A stretch of 46,985 nt of DNA, from assembly GCF_000313755.1 (NCBI RefSeq), contig NZ_AMZB01000070.1:1-46985 (forward strand). Reading direction: 5' to 3'. Both the position numbers and the translations under genes were made by a program. This DNA is from Pseudomonas nitroreducens TX1 (GTDB taxonomy: Bacteria; Pseudomonadota; Gammaproteobacteria; Pseudomonadales; Pseudomonadaceae). Under the pieces are notes generated by a model. It searched no databases and was not told the DNA's origin. It worked only from the letters and a program-made list of their open reading frames with translations. Of the stretch, positions 34,836 through 43,861 are shown one piece after another (position 1 is the first letter of the stretch; each line of letters starts with the position of its first letter).

Positions 34836-35716
34836 GCGCGCTGCACCCCCAGCCAGCCTTCGCGGCCGGCCAGTTCGCCGCGCACGAGGCTGGCGACGGG
34901 CAGGGTGGTCGGATCGTCCGGTAGCAATCGGCCCAATGGGACGAAGCGGATGCCGCCGGCCCGTGCCTGGGCCAGCAAGCGGCGGAAGTCGTGGGCCATG
35001 AGAATGCCCTCGACCTCGGCGTGAATGGTGTACACGTTCAAGGCGTCCATGTCGAAGCGGGAAAGGATGTAGTCGTTGAAGGCGGACGGCGCCACCTGCG
35101 GGCCGACGACTTCGTCGAAGGTAGGCATGTCCACCGGGATCTGCGGGGTGCCAGCGCGGCCGTCGGCCAGCCGCGGGCGGAACAGCGAGCGGCCCCGGCA
35201 ATCGCTGTTGTAGCGGAAGCCAAAGCGCTCCTTGGCTTCCACGGTGCGCTCGTCGGCGCGCCAGCCGGCCACCGCCGAACACTCCACCGGGTTGCCGAGG
35301 ATGTCGGCGAGGGTGTCCACCCCACGGCGGATCTGCTGCTCCAGTTGTTGTGCGCTCCAGCGGCCGGCGTTGGCCTGCCAGCCGTGGTGGTCCCAGGCGT
35401 GCAGGCCGACTTCATGGCCGGCGTCCTGGGCCCGCCGCATCAGGTGGCCCAGGTCGCGGCCGATCGGTTTGCCCGGCCAGGCGGTGCCGGCCAGCAGGAT
35501 GTCCCAGCCGTATAGCCCGGCGGCGTTGGAGCGCAGCATCTTCCACAGGAACTGCGGACGGATCAGGCGCCACAGGTGGCGGCCCATGTTGTCGGGGCCG
35601 ACGCTGAAGAAGAAGGTCGCCTTGACGTCGGCTTCCTCGAGCATGTCCAGCAACCGCGGCACGCCATCACGGGTGCCACGGTAGGTGTCGACGTCGATGC
35701 GCAGGCCCGCTCTCAT
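34832..35716 (-). CDS. arnD: 4-deoxy-4-formamido-L-arabinose-phosphoundecaprenol deformylase ArnD
   Basis: The 294-aa NodB-type deacetylase removes the formyl group from undecaprenyl phosphate-Ara4FN. The metal site is suggested by [14 protein letters not shown] at the N-terminus, and HAWDHHGWQ carries the histidines. [15 protein letters not shown] is family-typical. Both ends overlap neighbouring genes by ATGA. Confidence 0.94.
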   Translation of the reverse strand: MRAGLRIDVDTYRGTRDGVPRLLDMLEEADVKATFFFSVGPDNMGRHLWRLIRPQFLWKMLRSNAAGLYGWDILLAGTAWPGKPIGRDLGHLMRRAQDAGHEVGLHAWDHHGWQANAGRWSAQQLEQQIRRGVDTLADILGNPVECSAVAGWRADERTVEAKERFGFRYNSDCRGRSLFRPRLADGRAGTPQIPVDMPTFDEVVGPQVAPSAFNDYILSRFDMDALNVYTIHAEVEGILMAHDFRRLLAQARAGGIRFVPLGRLLPDDPTTLPVASLVRGELAGREGWLGVQRA

Positions 35717-37737
35717 CAGGCGATGCTTTTCTTCAGCGGGAAGGCGTGGGGTTGGGCGCCGGAGCGCTCGGCCAAGGCTTCACGGAGGAAGAAGTCCAGG
35801 GTCTTGCCGATGGTGGCGGAGAGCTCCACGCTCGGCTGCCAGTTCAGCAGGCGACGGGCGTTCTCGATGCTCGGCTTGCGGTGCGACACGTCCTGGTAGC
35901 CGTCGCCATAGAAGCTGCGGCTCTCCACTTCGCGGAAGCCGGCAAACGGCGGGAACTGGTCGCGCAGCGGGTGGGCCTCGAACTGGCGCAGCAGCTCTTC
36001 GCCCAACTGGCGGATGCTGGCTTCGTTGTCCGGGTTGCCGATGTTGATGATCTGCCCGTCGCAGCGGCTACCCTCGTTGTCGATGATGCGCGCCAGCGCC
36101 TCGATGCCGTCGTCCACGTCGGTGAAGCAGCGCTTTTGCTCGCCGCCGTCGACCAGGCGGATCGGCGTGCCTTCCACCAGGTGCAGGATCAGCTGGGTGA
36201 TGGCGCGGGAGCTGCCGATACGGGCCGAGTCCAGGCGGTCCAGGCGCGGGCCCATCCAGTTGAACGGACGGAACAGGGTGAACTTCAGGCCCTTCTGGCC
36301 GTAGGCCCAGATGACGCGGTCGAGCAGTTGCTTGGAGACCGAATAGATCCAGCGCTGCTTGTTGATCGGGCCGACGATGAGGTTGGAGGTGTCCTCGTCG
36401 AAGTTGGCGTCGGTGCACATGCCGTACACCTCCGAGGTGGAGGGGAAGATCACGCGCTTGTTGTACTTCACGCAGTAGCGGACCAGCTTGAGGTTTTCCT
36501 CGAAGTCCAGCTCGAACACGCGCAGCGGGTTGCGGGTGTATTCGATGGGCGTGGCGATGGCCACCAGCGGCAGGACCACGTCGCATTTCTTGATGTGGTA
36601 TTCGATCCACTCGGTGTGGATGCTGATGTCGCCTTCGACGAAGTGGAAGTCCGGGTTGCCCTTCAGGCGTTCGATGGCGTCGGAGCCGATGTCCAGGCCG
36701 TAGACCTCGTAGTTGCCGCCCTGCAGCAAGCGCTCGGAGAGGTGGTTGCCGATGAAACCGTTGACGCCAAGGATCAGCACGCGGGTCTTGCGCTTGGGTT
36801 TGCCGACTGCGCCGTGCAGGCGCGAGCCATCCACCAGGCCCATCTCGCGGGCCAGTTGCGGGCCGGCGAGGAACAGGCCGCTGTCGTTCTGCTGGCCGGA
36901 GAGGATTTCCAGCGAGTCTTCGCCGCAGGCGATGCGCAGCGGGTCGACCGACAGCACCGAGCCGGGGGCCATGCCGTTGTTGCCGGCAGTGACGCGCGAA
37001 CTCCAGACGATCAGCTTGCGATCCCCCACCGGGGCAAAGGCGCCCGGATAGGGCTGGGTCACGGCGCGGACCAGGTTGTGCAGCTCGCGGGCCGGGCGCT
37101 TCCAGTCGATCAGGCCGTCCGCCGGGGTGCGGCGACCGAAGTAGCTGGCGCGGGATTCGTCCTGGGCGACTTCCTGCAGCTCACCTCGGGCCAGGCGCGG
37201 CAGGGCGGAGGCGAGCAGCTCGCGGGTGGCTTCGCGCAGCTTGCCGTGCAGCGCCAGGGCGGTGTCGTCGGGGCCGATGGCAACGCTCTGCTGGGCGAGG
37301 ATGCCGCCGGCGTCGGCACGCTTCACCATACGGTGCAGGGTCACGCCCGTCTCGGTCTCGCCGTTGACCAGCACCCAGTTGGCCGGGGCGCGGCCGCGGT
37401 AGCGGGGCAGCAGCGAACCGTGCAGGTTGTAGGCGCCCTTGGTGGCGCAGGCCAGGAGTTCTTCGCTGAGCAGGTGGCGGTAGTAGAAAGAGAAGATGTA
37501 CTGCGGCTGCAGCTCGCGAATGCGCGCGACCCACAGCGGGTGGTTGACGTCTTCCGGAGCATGCACCGGGATGCCGAGGCGCGCGCAGAGCTGCGCGACC
37601 GAGCCGTAGAAGCGGTTTTCCTTGGGATCGTCGGCGTGGGTGAAGACGGCGTCGATCTGGTAACCGGCGGCGAGAAGTGCCTCGATGCCGGCGCAGCCGA
37701 AGTCGTGGTAGGCGAAGACGATGGTCTGCTGGGTCAT
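35716..37737 (-). CDS. arnA: Bifunctional UDP-L-Ara4N formyltransferase / UDP-glucuronate decarboxylase ArnA
   Basis: The 673-aa cytoplasmic enzyme has two domains. Residues 1 to about 305 form the formyltransferase ([20 protein letters not shown]) with the active-site [19 protein letters not shown]. Residues about 320-673 form the NAD-dependent decarboxylase with [15 protein letters not shown], the PSTSEVYGM strand and the [10 protein letters not shown] catalytic Tyr-Lys. It turns UDP-glucuronate into UDP-Ara4O and formylates UDP-Ara4N made by ArnB. The start overlaps the arnC stop. Confidence 0.97.
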   Translation of the reverse strand: MTQQTIVFAYHDFGCAGIEALLAAGYQIDAVFTHADDPKENRFYGSVAQLCARLGIPVHAPEDVNHPLWVARIRELQPQYIFSFYYRHLLSEELLACATKGAYNLHGSLLPRYRGRAPANWVLVNGETETGVTLHRMVKRADAGGILAQQSVAIGPDDTALALHGKLREATRELLASALPRLARGELQEVAQDESRASYFGRRTPADGLIDWKRPARELHNLVRAVTQPYPGAFAPVGDRKLIVWSSRVTAGNNGMAPGSVLSVDPLRIACGEDSLEILSGQQNDSGLFLAGPQLAREMGLVDGSRLHGAVGKPKRKTRVLILGVNGFIGNHLSERLLQGGNYEVYGLDIGSDAIERLKGNPDFHFVEGDISIHTEWIEYHIKKCDVVLPLVAIATPIEYTRNPLRVFELDFEENLKLVRYCVKYNKRVIFPSTSEVYGMCTDANFDEDTSNLIVGPINKQRWIYSVSKQLLDRVIWAYGQKGLKFTLFRPFNWMGPRLDRLDSARIGSSRAITQLILHLVEGTPIRLVDGGEQKRCFTDVDDGIEALARIIDNEGSRCDGQIINIGNPDNEASIRQLGEELLRQFEAHPLRDQFPPFAGFREVESRSFYGDGYQDVSHRKPSIENARRLLNWQPSVELSATIGKTLDFFLREALAERSGAQPHAFPLKKSIA

Positions 37738-38738
37738 GGCTGGATGGACTCGAGAGAAGGGGAAGAAGAGGTGATCAGGGCGCGCGGCGTCTCGCTGCGG
37801 ACGATGCGCTCGATGAAGAAGCGGGGGCGGGCGCGCACATCGTTGTACATGCGGCCCAGGTACTCGCCGAGCAGCCCCATGCCGACCAGTTGCACGCCGG
37901 TGAACATGAACAGCACGGCGAACAGCACGAACACGCCGTGGCCGGCCCAGGCGGCGCCGAACAGCAGGCGCAGCACCAGCAGCATCAGCGCGAAGGCGAA
38001 GCCGGCCACCGCCATGCCGCCGCCGACGAAGGACAACAGGCGCAGCGGCGAGGTGGTCATGCAGGTGACCAGGTCGAACATCAGGTTGATCAGGCGCAGG
38101 AAGTCGTACTTCGACTCGCCATGCTCGCGCTCGGCATGGGCGACGAGGATCTCGCTGGTGTGGCGGGCGAAGCTGTTGGCCAGGATCGGGATGAAGGTGC
38201 TGCGTTCGCGGCAGGCGAGCATGGCCTTGACGATGCTCGAGCGGTACGCGCGCAGCATGCAGCCGTAGTCGTTCATCGCCACGCCGGTGGAGCGCTGCAC
38301 GGCGAGGTTGATCAGCTTCGACGGCCAGCGGCGCAGGGCGGAATCCTGGCGCTGCTGGCGCACGCTGCCGATCACGTCATAACCCTTGGCGGCTTCGGCG
38401 ACCAGGCGCGGGATTTCTTCCGGCGGGTTCTGCAGGTCGGCGTCGAGGGTGATCACCAGGTCGCCCTGGCACTGCTCGAAACCGGCCATGATCGCGGCGT
38501 GCTGACCGTAGTTGCGGTTGAGGATCACCGCCACCACGTGGCTGCCCGGCGCCTGCGCGGCTTCCTGCAGCAGGTCGGCGGAGCTGTCGCGGCTGCCGTC
38601 GTCGATCAGCACGATCTCGTAGTCGCGGCCCAACTGTTCGCAGGCGGCGGTGGTGCGGCGCAGCAGCTCGGGCAGGCTGGCCTCTTCGTTGTACACCGGG
38701 ATGACGATGGACACACGATTGATCGGATAGGGTTTCAC
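37734..38738 (-). CDS. arnC: Undecaprenyl-phosphate 4-deoxy-4-formamido-L-arabinose transferase ArnC
   Basis: The 334-aa GT2 glycosyltransferase links Ara4FN to undecaprenyl phosphate. The nucleotide-sugar part has [27 protein letters not shown] and [13 protein letters not shown] (metal-binding DAD). Two membrane helices near residues 232-255 and 268-290 anchor it. I chose GTG 38738 (VKPYPINRV), 7 nt after the arnB stop, because homologues start MKPYPI; an ATG 14 codons upstream would overlap arnB. Confidence 0.95.
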   Translation of the reverse strand: MKPYPINRVSIVIPVYNEEASLPELLRRTTAACEQLGRDYEIVLIDDGSRDSSADLLQEAAQAPGSHVVAVILNRNYGQHAAIMAGFEQCQGDLVITLDADLQNPPEEIPRLVAEAAKGYDVIGSVRQQRQDSALRRWPSKLINLAVQRSTGVAMNDYGCMLRAYRSSIVKAMLACRERSTFIPILANSFARHTSEILVAHAEREHGESKYDFLRLINLMFDLVTCMTTSPLRLLSFVGGGMAVAGFAFALMLLVLRLLFGAAWAGHGVFVLFAVLFMFTGVQLVGMGLLGEYLGRMYNDVRARPRFFIERIVRSETPRALITSSSPSLESIQP

Positions 38739-38745
38739 GGTGGCG

Positions 38746-39885
38746 TTACCGAAGCAGGGTTTCGATGGCGTCGACCACACGGTCCTGGTCGGCCTGGGTC
38801 ATGTCGGGGAACAGCGGGATGGAGACGATTCGCGAGGCGTTCCACTCGGTGTTGGGCAGTTGCACGCGCGGGTAGCGCTTGCGGTAGTAGCTGTGCAGGT
38901 GGCTGCCGATGAAGTGGATGCCGCTGCCGATGCCGCGCTGCTGCAGGCCCTGCATGAAGGCGTCGCGGTCGATGCCGCAGCGCTCCTGGTCGATGCGCAG
39001 CACGTACAGGTGCCAGGCGTGATGCTGCGGGTACTCCGGCACTGCCAGAGGCTGCACGGGCAGGTGCGCCAGGCGCTCGGCGTAGGCGGCGGCCAGTTCG
39101 GCGCGGCGGGCGTTGATCGCTTCGAGCTTGGGCAGCTGGACCAGGGCGATGGCGGCATTGATGTCGGTGAGGTTGTACTTGAAGCCCGGTTCCACCACCT
39201 GCGCCTGCGGTTTGCGCCCGTGGGTCAGGCGGTCGTAGGCGTCGACGCCCAGGCCGTGGAACTTCAGCGTGCGCACGCGGTTGGCCAGGACTTCGTCGTC
39301 GGTGACGAACATGGCGCCTTCGGCGCAGGTGAGGTTCTTGATCGCGTGGAAGGAGAAGATCGCCGTGCCGCGCTGGCCCACCGGACGGCCGCGGTAGAAG
39401 GTGCCGGCGGCGTGGGCGGCGTCCTCGATAACGGGGATGCCATGGCGCAGGGCGAGTTCGTCGATCGGGTCCATGTCGCACGCGGCGCCGGCGTAGTGCA
39501 CCGGGATGATGGCTCGGGTACGCGGAGTGATCGCGGCCTCGATGCGTGCGGCATCGGTCATCAGGGTGTCGCGGTCGACATCGACGAACACCGGCGTGGC
39601 GCCCAGCAGGCTGATCATGTTGACGGTGGAGACCCAGGTCTGCGACGGGGTGATCACCTCGTCGCCCGGTCCGATGCCCAGGGCCAGCAGCGCCAGGTGC
39701 ATGCCGCCGGTGGCGGAAGACAGCGCCACGGCGTGGCGGCAGCCGATGGACTGGCCGAAGCGTTGTTCGAGTTCCGAGTTCTTCGGTCCGGTGGTGATCC
39801 AGCCCGAGCGCAGGACTTCATTGACCGCGTGGATCTCCTCGTCGCCGATGCTGGGACGGGAGAAGGGGAGAAATGGCATTTCCAT
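38746..39885 (-). CDS. arnB: UDP-4-amino-4-deoxy-L-arabinose aminotransferase ArnB
   Basis: The 379-aa PLP enzyme of the DegT/DnrJ/EryC1 family transfers an amino group from glutamate to UDP-Ara4O. The PLP lysine is in [16 protein letters not shown], and the conserved [14 protein letters not shown] and [15 protein letters not shown] flank the active site. I chose ATG 39885 ([11 protein letters not shown]), which has GGA about 8 nt upstream; ATG 39879 and TTG 39897 are alternatives. It is the first gene of arnBCADTEF-ugd, about 60 bp after a PmrA-box-like repeat. Confidence 0.96.
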   Translation of the reverse strand: MEMPFLPFSRPSIGDEEIHAVNEVLRSGWITTGPKNSELEQRFGQSIGCRHAVALSSATGGMHLALLALGIGPGDEVITPSQTWVSTVNMISLLGATPVFVDVDRDTLMTDAARIEAAITPRTRAIIPVHYAGAACDMDPIDELALRHGIPVIEDAAHAAGTFYRGRPVGQRGTAIFSFHAIKNLTCAEGAMFVTDDEVLANRVRTLKFHGLGVDAYDRLTHGRKPQAQVVEPGFKYNLTDINAAIALVQLPKLEAINARRAELAAAYAERLAHLPVQPLAVPEYPQHHAWHLYVLRIDQERCGIDRDAFMQGLQQRGIGSGIHFIGSHLHSYYRKRYPRVQLPNTEWNASRIVSIPLFPDMTQADQDRVVDAIETLLR

Positions 39886-39946
39886 GGGGTGTTCCAAAGG
39901 CCGCGGCGGCTCTGTCAGGGGATGAGAGAACGCTACGGTGGAGATC

Positions 39947-39963
39947 GTTAAGAAGCCGTTAAG
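39947..39963 (-). promoter_or_regulatory. PmrA-box-like direct repeat before arnB
   Basis: On the arn coding strand the sequence reads CTTAAC GGCTT CTTAAC, two identical hexamers spaced by 5 bp (11-bp period). That is the geometry of PmrA boxes (YTTAAK-N5-YTTAAK); only the last base of each half departs from consensus. It ends about 62 bp before the arnB ATG. PmrAB control of arn is established in Pseudomonas and enterics. Confidence 0.6.
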
Positions 39964-40048
39964 TGGATGTCGTCTTTCCGTTCGTCTGTCCGACTTGCGA
40001 CATGCAGCATCGGAAGGCTGGAAGTTCTTTGAGTGAACGGTCTGAAAA

Positions 40049-40064
40049 CGACAAGTCGTTGTCG
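40049..40064. promoter_or_regulatory. Inverted repeat upstream of the aminotransferase gene
   Basis: CGACAA GTCG TTGTCG is a perfect 6-bp inverted repeat. It lies 11 bp before the -35 of the predicted promoter at 40075-40103 and could be an operator, perhaps of the TetR-type regulator at the other end of this locus. No regulator can be assigned from sequence. Confidence 0.35.
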
Positions 40065-40074
40065 GAAATCGCTG

Positions 40075-40103
40075 TTGAACACTCGTTCATCCTTGGCTAT
40101 GGT
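40075..40103 (+). promoter_or_regulatory. Sigma-70 promoter of the aminotransferase/ABC operon
   Basis: TTGAAC (40075-40080) and TATGGT (40098-40103) are separated by exactly 17 bp, 60 bp before the ATG at 40164. Confidence 0.55.
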
Positions 40104-40163
40104 GGCCCCACGCTCCTGCGGACCCTTCTGCAGGACATTCCGTCATTCGGATGAGGCCCTTGC

Positions 40164-42209
40164 ATGCGTTATTCGTCGCTTGTGGACAGGATGGTCGGAC
40201 CCGGCGTCGCCGCCTGGGACATTCACTACGCCGCCATCGCCGCCCAGCGCGCCGGCCGCGACGTGATCGTGCTCAGCGTCGGCGACCCGGATTTCGCAAC
40301 TCCGGACTTCATCACCGATGCCGCCATTTCCGCCTTGCGCGACGGCGATACCCACTACAGTGACGTGGCCGGCAAGCCTGCGCTGCGCCAGGCGATTGCC
40401 GCCCTGCATGAACGACGCTTCGGCCAGAAGGTGGCCGCCGAGAACATCATCGTTGTCGCCGGCGCTCAGAACGGCCTGTTTGCCGCCGCGATGTGCCTGC
40501 TGGAGAAGGGCGACGAGGTCATCACCTTCGACCCCGTCTACGTCACCTACGAAGCCACACTGAAGTCCACCGGCGCTGTGCTGGTGGGGGTTCCAACCCG
40601 TCCGGAAAATGGTTTCCGCCCGCTGGCTGGCGACATTGCCGCAGCGATCACCCCGCGCACCAGGGCGATCTTCCTCGCCAACCCGAGCAACCCCACCGGT
40701 GTCGTGCTCGACCGCGAGGAACTGCTGGCCATCGCCGCGCTGGCCGAGGCTCACGACCTCTGGGTGGTAGTGGATGAGGTCTACGAGGGCCTGACCTTCG
40801 AGCGTGAACACCAGAGTTTTGCTGCCCTGCCGGGCATGGCCGAGCGCACCCTGAGCATCGGCAGCCTGTCGAAATCCCATGCCATGACGGGCTGGCGCGC
40901 CGGCTGGATAGTCGCCAACCCGACCTTGGTCGGGCACCTGGAAAACCTTGCGCTGAACATGTTCTACGGCTTGCCCGGTTTCGTGCAGGAAGCCGCCCTG
41001 GTGGCGGTGGAACGCCACGACGAGGTGGTTTCGGCGATGCGCGAGATCTACCGTCGTCGTCGAAACCTGGTGGTCGCCGCGCTGAACGATTGCCCGCGCG
41101 TGAAAGTGCTGTCGCCTGAAGCCGGCATGTTTGTCATGGTCGACGTACGCGACACCGGGCTCAGCTCGCTGGACTTCTCCTGGCAGCTGTTCCATGCCAC
41201 CGGCGTTTCGGTGCTCGATGCGGCGGCCTTCGGCCCGCAGGCGGAAGGTTTCGTGCGGATGTCGTTCGGTTTGAGCGACGAGAGCATGGCCGAGGCCTGT
41301 GCGCGGATCATTCGATTCGTTGAGACCCTACCGGCGAAAGCTTCGCCCGTAGGAGCGGACCTTGTCCGCGAATCGAACCCAGGTGCGGCGGCGGATCGCG
41401 GACAAGGTCCGCTCCTACAAGAGCCGACGCAGCCCACGAACAAGCCGGTGATCGAAGTCCGGGATATCCACAAGCGCTTCGGCGATTTCGAGGTGCTCAA
41501 GGGCGTGTCGCTGTCGGCGTGCGAGGGTGAGGTGATTTCGCTGATCGGCGCCAGCGGTTCGGGCAAGAGCACGCTGCTGCGCTGCATCAACATGCTGGAG
41601 ATTCCCAACCAGGGCTCGGTCACCGTCAGTGGCGAGACCATCGGCCTGACCCGCAACCGTCACGGCGAGCCGGCGGTGGCCGACCAGAAGCAGCTCACCC
41701 GCATCCGCTCGCAGTTGGGCATGGTGTTCCAGAGCTTCAACCTGTGGCCGCACCGCACCGTGCTGGAGAACCTGATCGAGGCACCGACCTTCGTCCTCCA
41801 CGAGAGCAAGGCCGAGGCCCGCGAACGCGCCGAGGCGCTGCTGGAGCGCGTTGGCCTGGCCGAGAAGCGCCACGAGTACCCGGCCTTTCTTTCCGGCGGC
41901 CAGCAGCAGCGCGTGGCCATTGCCCGCGCGCTGGCCGTGCGGCCGAAAGTGATGCTGTTCGACGAGCCGACCTCGGCGCTGGATCCTGAGCTGGTGGGCG
42001 AAGTGCTGAAGGTGATCCGCTCGCTGGCGGAGGAGGGACGGACCATGATCCTGGTCACCCACGAGATGGCGTTCGCCCGCGACGTGTCCAGCCATGTGGC
42101 GTTCCTGCACAAGGGCCTGATCGAGGAGGAGGGCACCGCCGAGGAGGTCTTCTCGCGGCCGCGCAGCGAGCGCTGCCGGCAGTTCGTCAACGCGCACCAG
42201 AATCGCTGA
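40164..42209 (+). CDS. Aminotransferase / amino-acid ABC ATPase fusion
   Basis: One open frame of 681 aa. Residues 1 to about 390 are a class I PLP aminotransferase: LSVGDPDFATPDFIT, NPSNPTGVVL, and the PLP lysine K237 in IGSLSKSHAMTGWRAGW. Residues 429-681 are a HisP/GlnQ-type ABC ATPase: Walker A GASGSGKST, signature LSGGQQQR, Walker B VMLFDEPTSALDPE, and H-loop LVTHEMAF. Residues about 396-418 are encoded by a 70-bp REPIN, which has no stop in this frame. The two enzymes are normally separate proteins. A GTG at 41448 (VIEVRDIHKRFG) would start a free ATPase but has no ribosome-binding site. The ATPase serves the binding protein and permeases downstream. Either this is a true fusion, or translation restarts internally. 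Confidence 0.85.
   Translation: MRYSSLVDRMVGPGVAAWDIHYAAIAAQRAGRDVIVLSVGDPDFATPDFITDAAISALRDGDTHYSDVAGKPALRQAIAALHERRFGQKVAAENIIVVAGAQNGLFAAAMCLLEKGDEVITFDPVYVTYEATLKSTGAVLVGVPTRPENGFRPLAGDIAAAITPRTRAIFLANPSNPTGVVLDREELLAIAALAEAHDLWVVVDEVYEGLTFEREHQSFAALPGMAERTLSIGSLSKSHAMTGWRAGWIVANPTLVGHLENLALNMFYGLPGFVQEAALVAVERHDEVVSAMREIYRRRRNLVVAALNDCPRVKVLSPEAGMFVMVDVRDTGLSSLDFSWQLFHATGVSVLDAAAFGPQAEGFVRMSFGLSDESMAEACARIIRFVETLPAKASPVGADLVRESNPGAAADRGQGPLLQEPTQPTNKPVIEVRDIHKRFGDFEVLKGVSLSACEGEVISLIGASGSGKSTLLRCINMLEIPNQGSVTVSGETIGLTRNRHGEPAVADQKQLTRIRSQLGMVFQSFNLWPHRTVLENLIEAPTFVLHESKAEARERAEALLERVGLAEKRHEYPAFLSGGQQQRVAIARALAVRPKVMLFDEPTSALDPELVGEVLKVIRSLAEEGRTMILVTHEMAFARDVSSHVAFLHKGLIEEEGTAEEVFSRPRSERCRQFVNAHQNR
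41349..41418. repeat. REPIN inside coding sequence
   Basis: Two 23-bp REP arms beginning GTAGGAGCGGACCTTGTCC (41349-41371) and its perfect inverted copy (41396-41418) flank a 24-bp spacer. It lies between the aminotransferase and ATPase domains of a continuous reading frame and is translated as linker. REPINs are normally intergenic in Pseudomonas. Confidence 0.9.
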
Positions 42210-42278
42210 CCGATGCCGCGCTGTCGGCGCATCGATGAGCGTGACCCAACACTAAATAAAACAAGGCAGGGGATCACG

Positions 42279-43064
42279 ATGAACAAGAAAGGTCTGTGCA
42301 ATCTGATGGTGGGGGCGGCGATGCTGATGGCCGGCGTGGCAAGCGCCCAGGCCGAGACGCTCCGCTTCGCCCTGGCCGCCGAACCCTATCCGCCGTTCTC
42401 GCAGAAGCAGCCCGACGGCAGCTGGGTCGGTTTCGAGCCGGACCTGATCCGCAAGGTCTGCGCCGAGATGAAAGCGACCTGCGAGATCGACGAAGTGGCC
42501 TGGGATGGCATCATTCCGGCGCTGCTGGCGAAGAAGATCGACGTGATCTTCAACTCGCTGTCGATCACCGATGAGCGTGAGAAGCAGATCGCCTTCAGTC
42601 GCCCCTACTACGACACCCCGGTGGCCGTCGCCGCGCCCCAGGCGGTGGACGTGCAGATCAGCCCCGAAGGCCTGAAGGGCAAGACCATCGGCGTGCAGAT
42701 CTCCACCGTCAGCTCCAACTACCTGAAGAAGTACTACGAGAAGATCGCCGACGTGCGCTACTACGACACCCAGGATTCGGTGAATGCCGACCTGGTGGCC
42801 GGGCGCATCGACCTGATGATGGCCGACGGCATCGCCGTAGCGTCCTTCGTCAAGTCGCCGGACGCCCAGGCGGCCGGTATCGTCAACAAGGGCGAGGTGA
42901 AGTACGACCCGATCTTCGGCCGGGGCGTCGGCGCCGGCCTGCGCAAGGACGACACCGCGCTGAAGGCGAAGATGGACGAAGCCATCGGCAAGCTGCTCGC
43001 CAGCGACGACTACAAGGCGCTGTCGGACAAGTACTTCGGCATGAGCGTCGCGCCCAAGCAGTGA
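42279..43064 (+). CDS. Amino-acid ABC transporter periplasmic binding protein
   Basis: The 261-aa product has a signal peptide ending ASAQA-ET at about residue 24. The mature protein is a cluster 3 binding protein of the HisJ/ArgT/opine type: LRFALAAEPYPPFSQ, GFEPDLIRKVCAEM, and SLSITDEREKQIAFSRPYY with the ligand carboxylate-binding Arg. GRIDLMMADG carries the acidic residue that usually contacts the ligand amino group. I chose ATG 42279 behind CAGGGGA. The ligand is unknown: basic amino acid, opine or derivative. It precedes two permease genes after a stem-loop. Confidence 0.92.
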   Translation: MNKKGLCNLMVGAAMLMAGVASAQAETLRFALAAEPYPPFSQKQPDGSWVGFEPDLIRKVCAEMKATCEIDEVAWDGIIPALLAKKIDVIFNSLSITDEREKQIAFSRPYYDTPVAVAAPQAVDVQISPEGLKGKTIGVQISTVSSNYLKKYYEKIADVRYYDTQDSVNADLVAGRIDLMMADGIAVASFVKSPDAQAAGIVNKGEVKYDPIFGRGVGAGLRKDDTALKAKMDEAIGKLLASDDYKALSDKYFGMSVAPKQ

Positions 43065-43081
43065 TCAAGCCGTGAGCCGGA

Positions 43082-43104
43082 CCCGTGCCCGCTGCGGGCA
43101 CGGG
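43082..43104 (+). promoter_or_regulatory. Intercistronic stem-loop between binding-protein and permease genes
   Basis: CCCGTGCCCGC and GCGGGCACGGG form a perfect 11-bp inverted repeat with a single central T, 17 nt after the stop codon. No T-tract follows. Such hairpins often raise binding-protein mRNA over permease mRNA by partial termination or 3'-end protection. Confidence 0.6.
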
Positions 43105-43137
43105 GTTGACCCTGAGCCTCCCATCCTGGAGACGGCC

Positions 43138-43848
43138 ATGCAAAGCATCTTCGACCTGATCGGCTTCGGCCCCTCCGGCTGGGGCCCGGCCCTGCTCAAG
43201 GGGCTGCTGGTCACCCTGCAGATTTCCGTTGGCGCCTTCCTCGTCGGCCTGCTGATCGGCCTGGCCGCGGCCAGTGCCAAGATCAATGGGCCACGGCCGC
43301 TGGCGATGCTCGCGCGCGGCTACACCACGCTGTGCCGGGCGGTACCGGAGCTGCTGCTGATCCTGCTGTTGTTCTATGTCGGCTCCATGGGCCTGAACCA
43401 GTTCTTCGAATGGCTCGGCTACGGCCAGGTGAAACTCAACGGCATGATGGTGGCCATCGTCGTGCTCGGTCTGGTGCAGGGCGCCTACGCCTCGGAGATC
43501 TTCCGTGGCGCGATTCAATCGATTCCCTATGGCCAGATCGAAGCGGCGCGCGCCTACGGCATGCACGGCTTCGGCCTGTTCCGCCGGGTGACCCTGCCGA
43601 TGATGGCGCCCAACGCGCTGGCCGGCATGGCCAACCTCTGGGTCAACCTGATCAAGGACAGCGCGCTGATCAGCGTGGTGGGCACCAACGAGCTGCTCTA
43701 CACCGCCAAGCAGGCCGCCGGTTCTACCCGGCACTACCTGACCTTCTACCTCACCGCGGCGGCGCTGTATTACGTGCTCACCGTGCTGTCCAACCTGTTC
43801 GCGGGCTACCTGGAGCGGCGCTTCCGCCGCTGGATTCCGGCGGTTTGA
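43138..43848 (+). CDS. Amino-acid ABC transporter permease (first)
   Basis: The 236-aa inner-membrane subunit belongs to the HisQM/OccQM family, with about five helices. The EAA loop that contacts the ATPase reads IEAARAYGMHGFGLFRRVTLP. The segment AVPELLLILLLFYVG is typical. I chose ATG 43138 (MQSIFDLIGF) behind TGGAGA; the frame extending to 43072 runs through the intercistronic hairpin. It pairs with the second permease 13 nt downstream. Confidence 0.92.
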   Translation: MQSIFDLIGFGPSGWGPALLKGLLVTLQISVGAFLVGLLIGLAAASAKINGPRPLAMLARGYTTLCRAVPELLLILLLFYVGSMGLNQFFEWLGYGQVKLNGMMVAIVVLGLVQGAYASEIFRGAIQSIPYGQIEAARAYGMHGFGLFRRVTLPMMAPNALAGMANLWVNLIKDSALISVVGTNELLYTAKQAAGSTRHYLTFYLTAAALYYVLTVLSNLFAGYLERRFRRWIPAV

Positions 43849-43861
43849 GCGAGGCGCGGCG

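Noticed and set aside
35746..38268. An 840-codon plus-strand frame opposite arnA and arnC
   Set aside because: It is a GC-driven shadow of two recognised genes and shows no domain of its own.
41448..42209. A separate ATPase gene starting at GTG 41448
   Set aside because: The frame is open from the aminotransferase with no stop, and no ribosome-binding site precedes the GTG. It is kept only as an alternative in the fusion entry.
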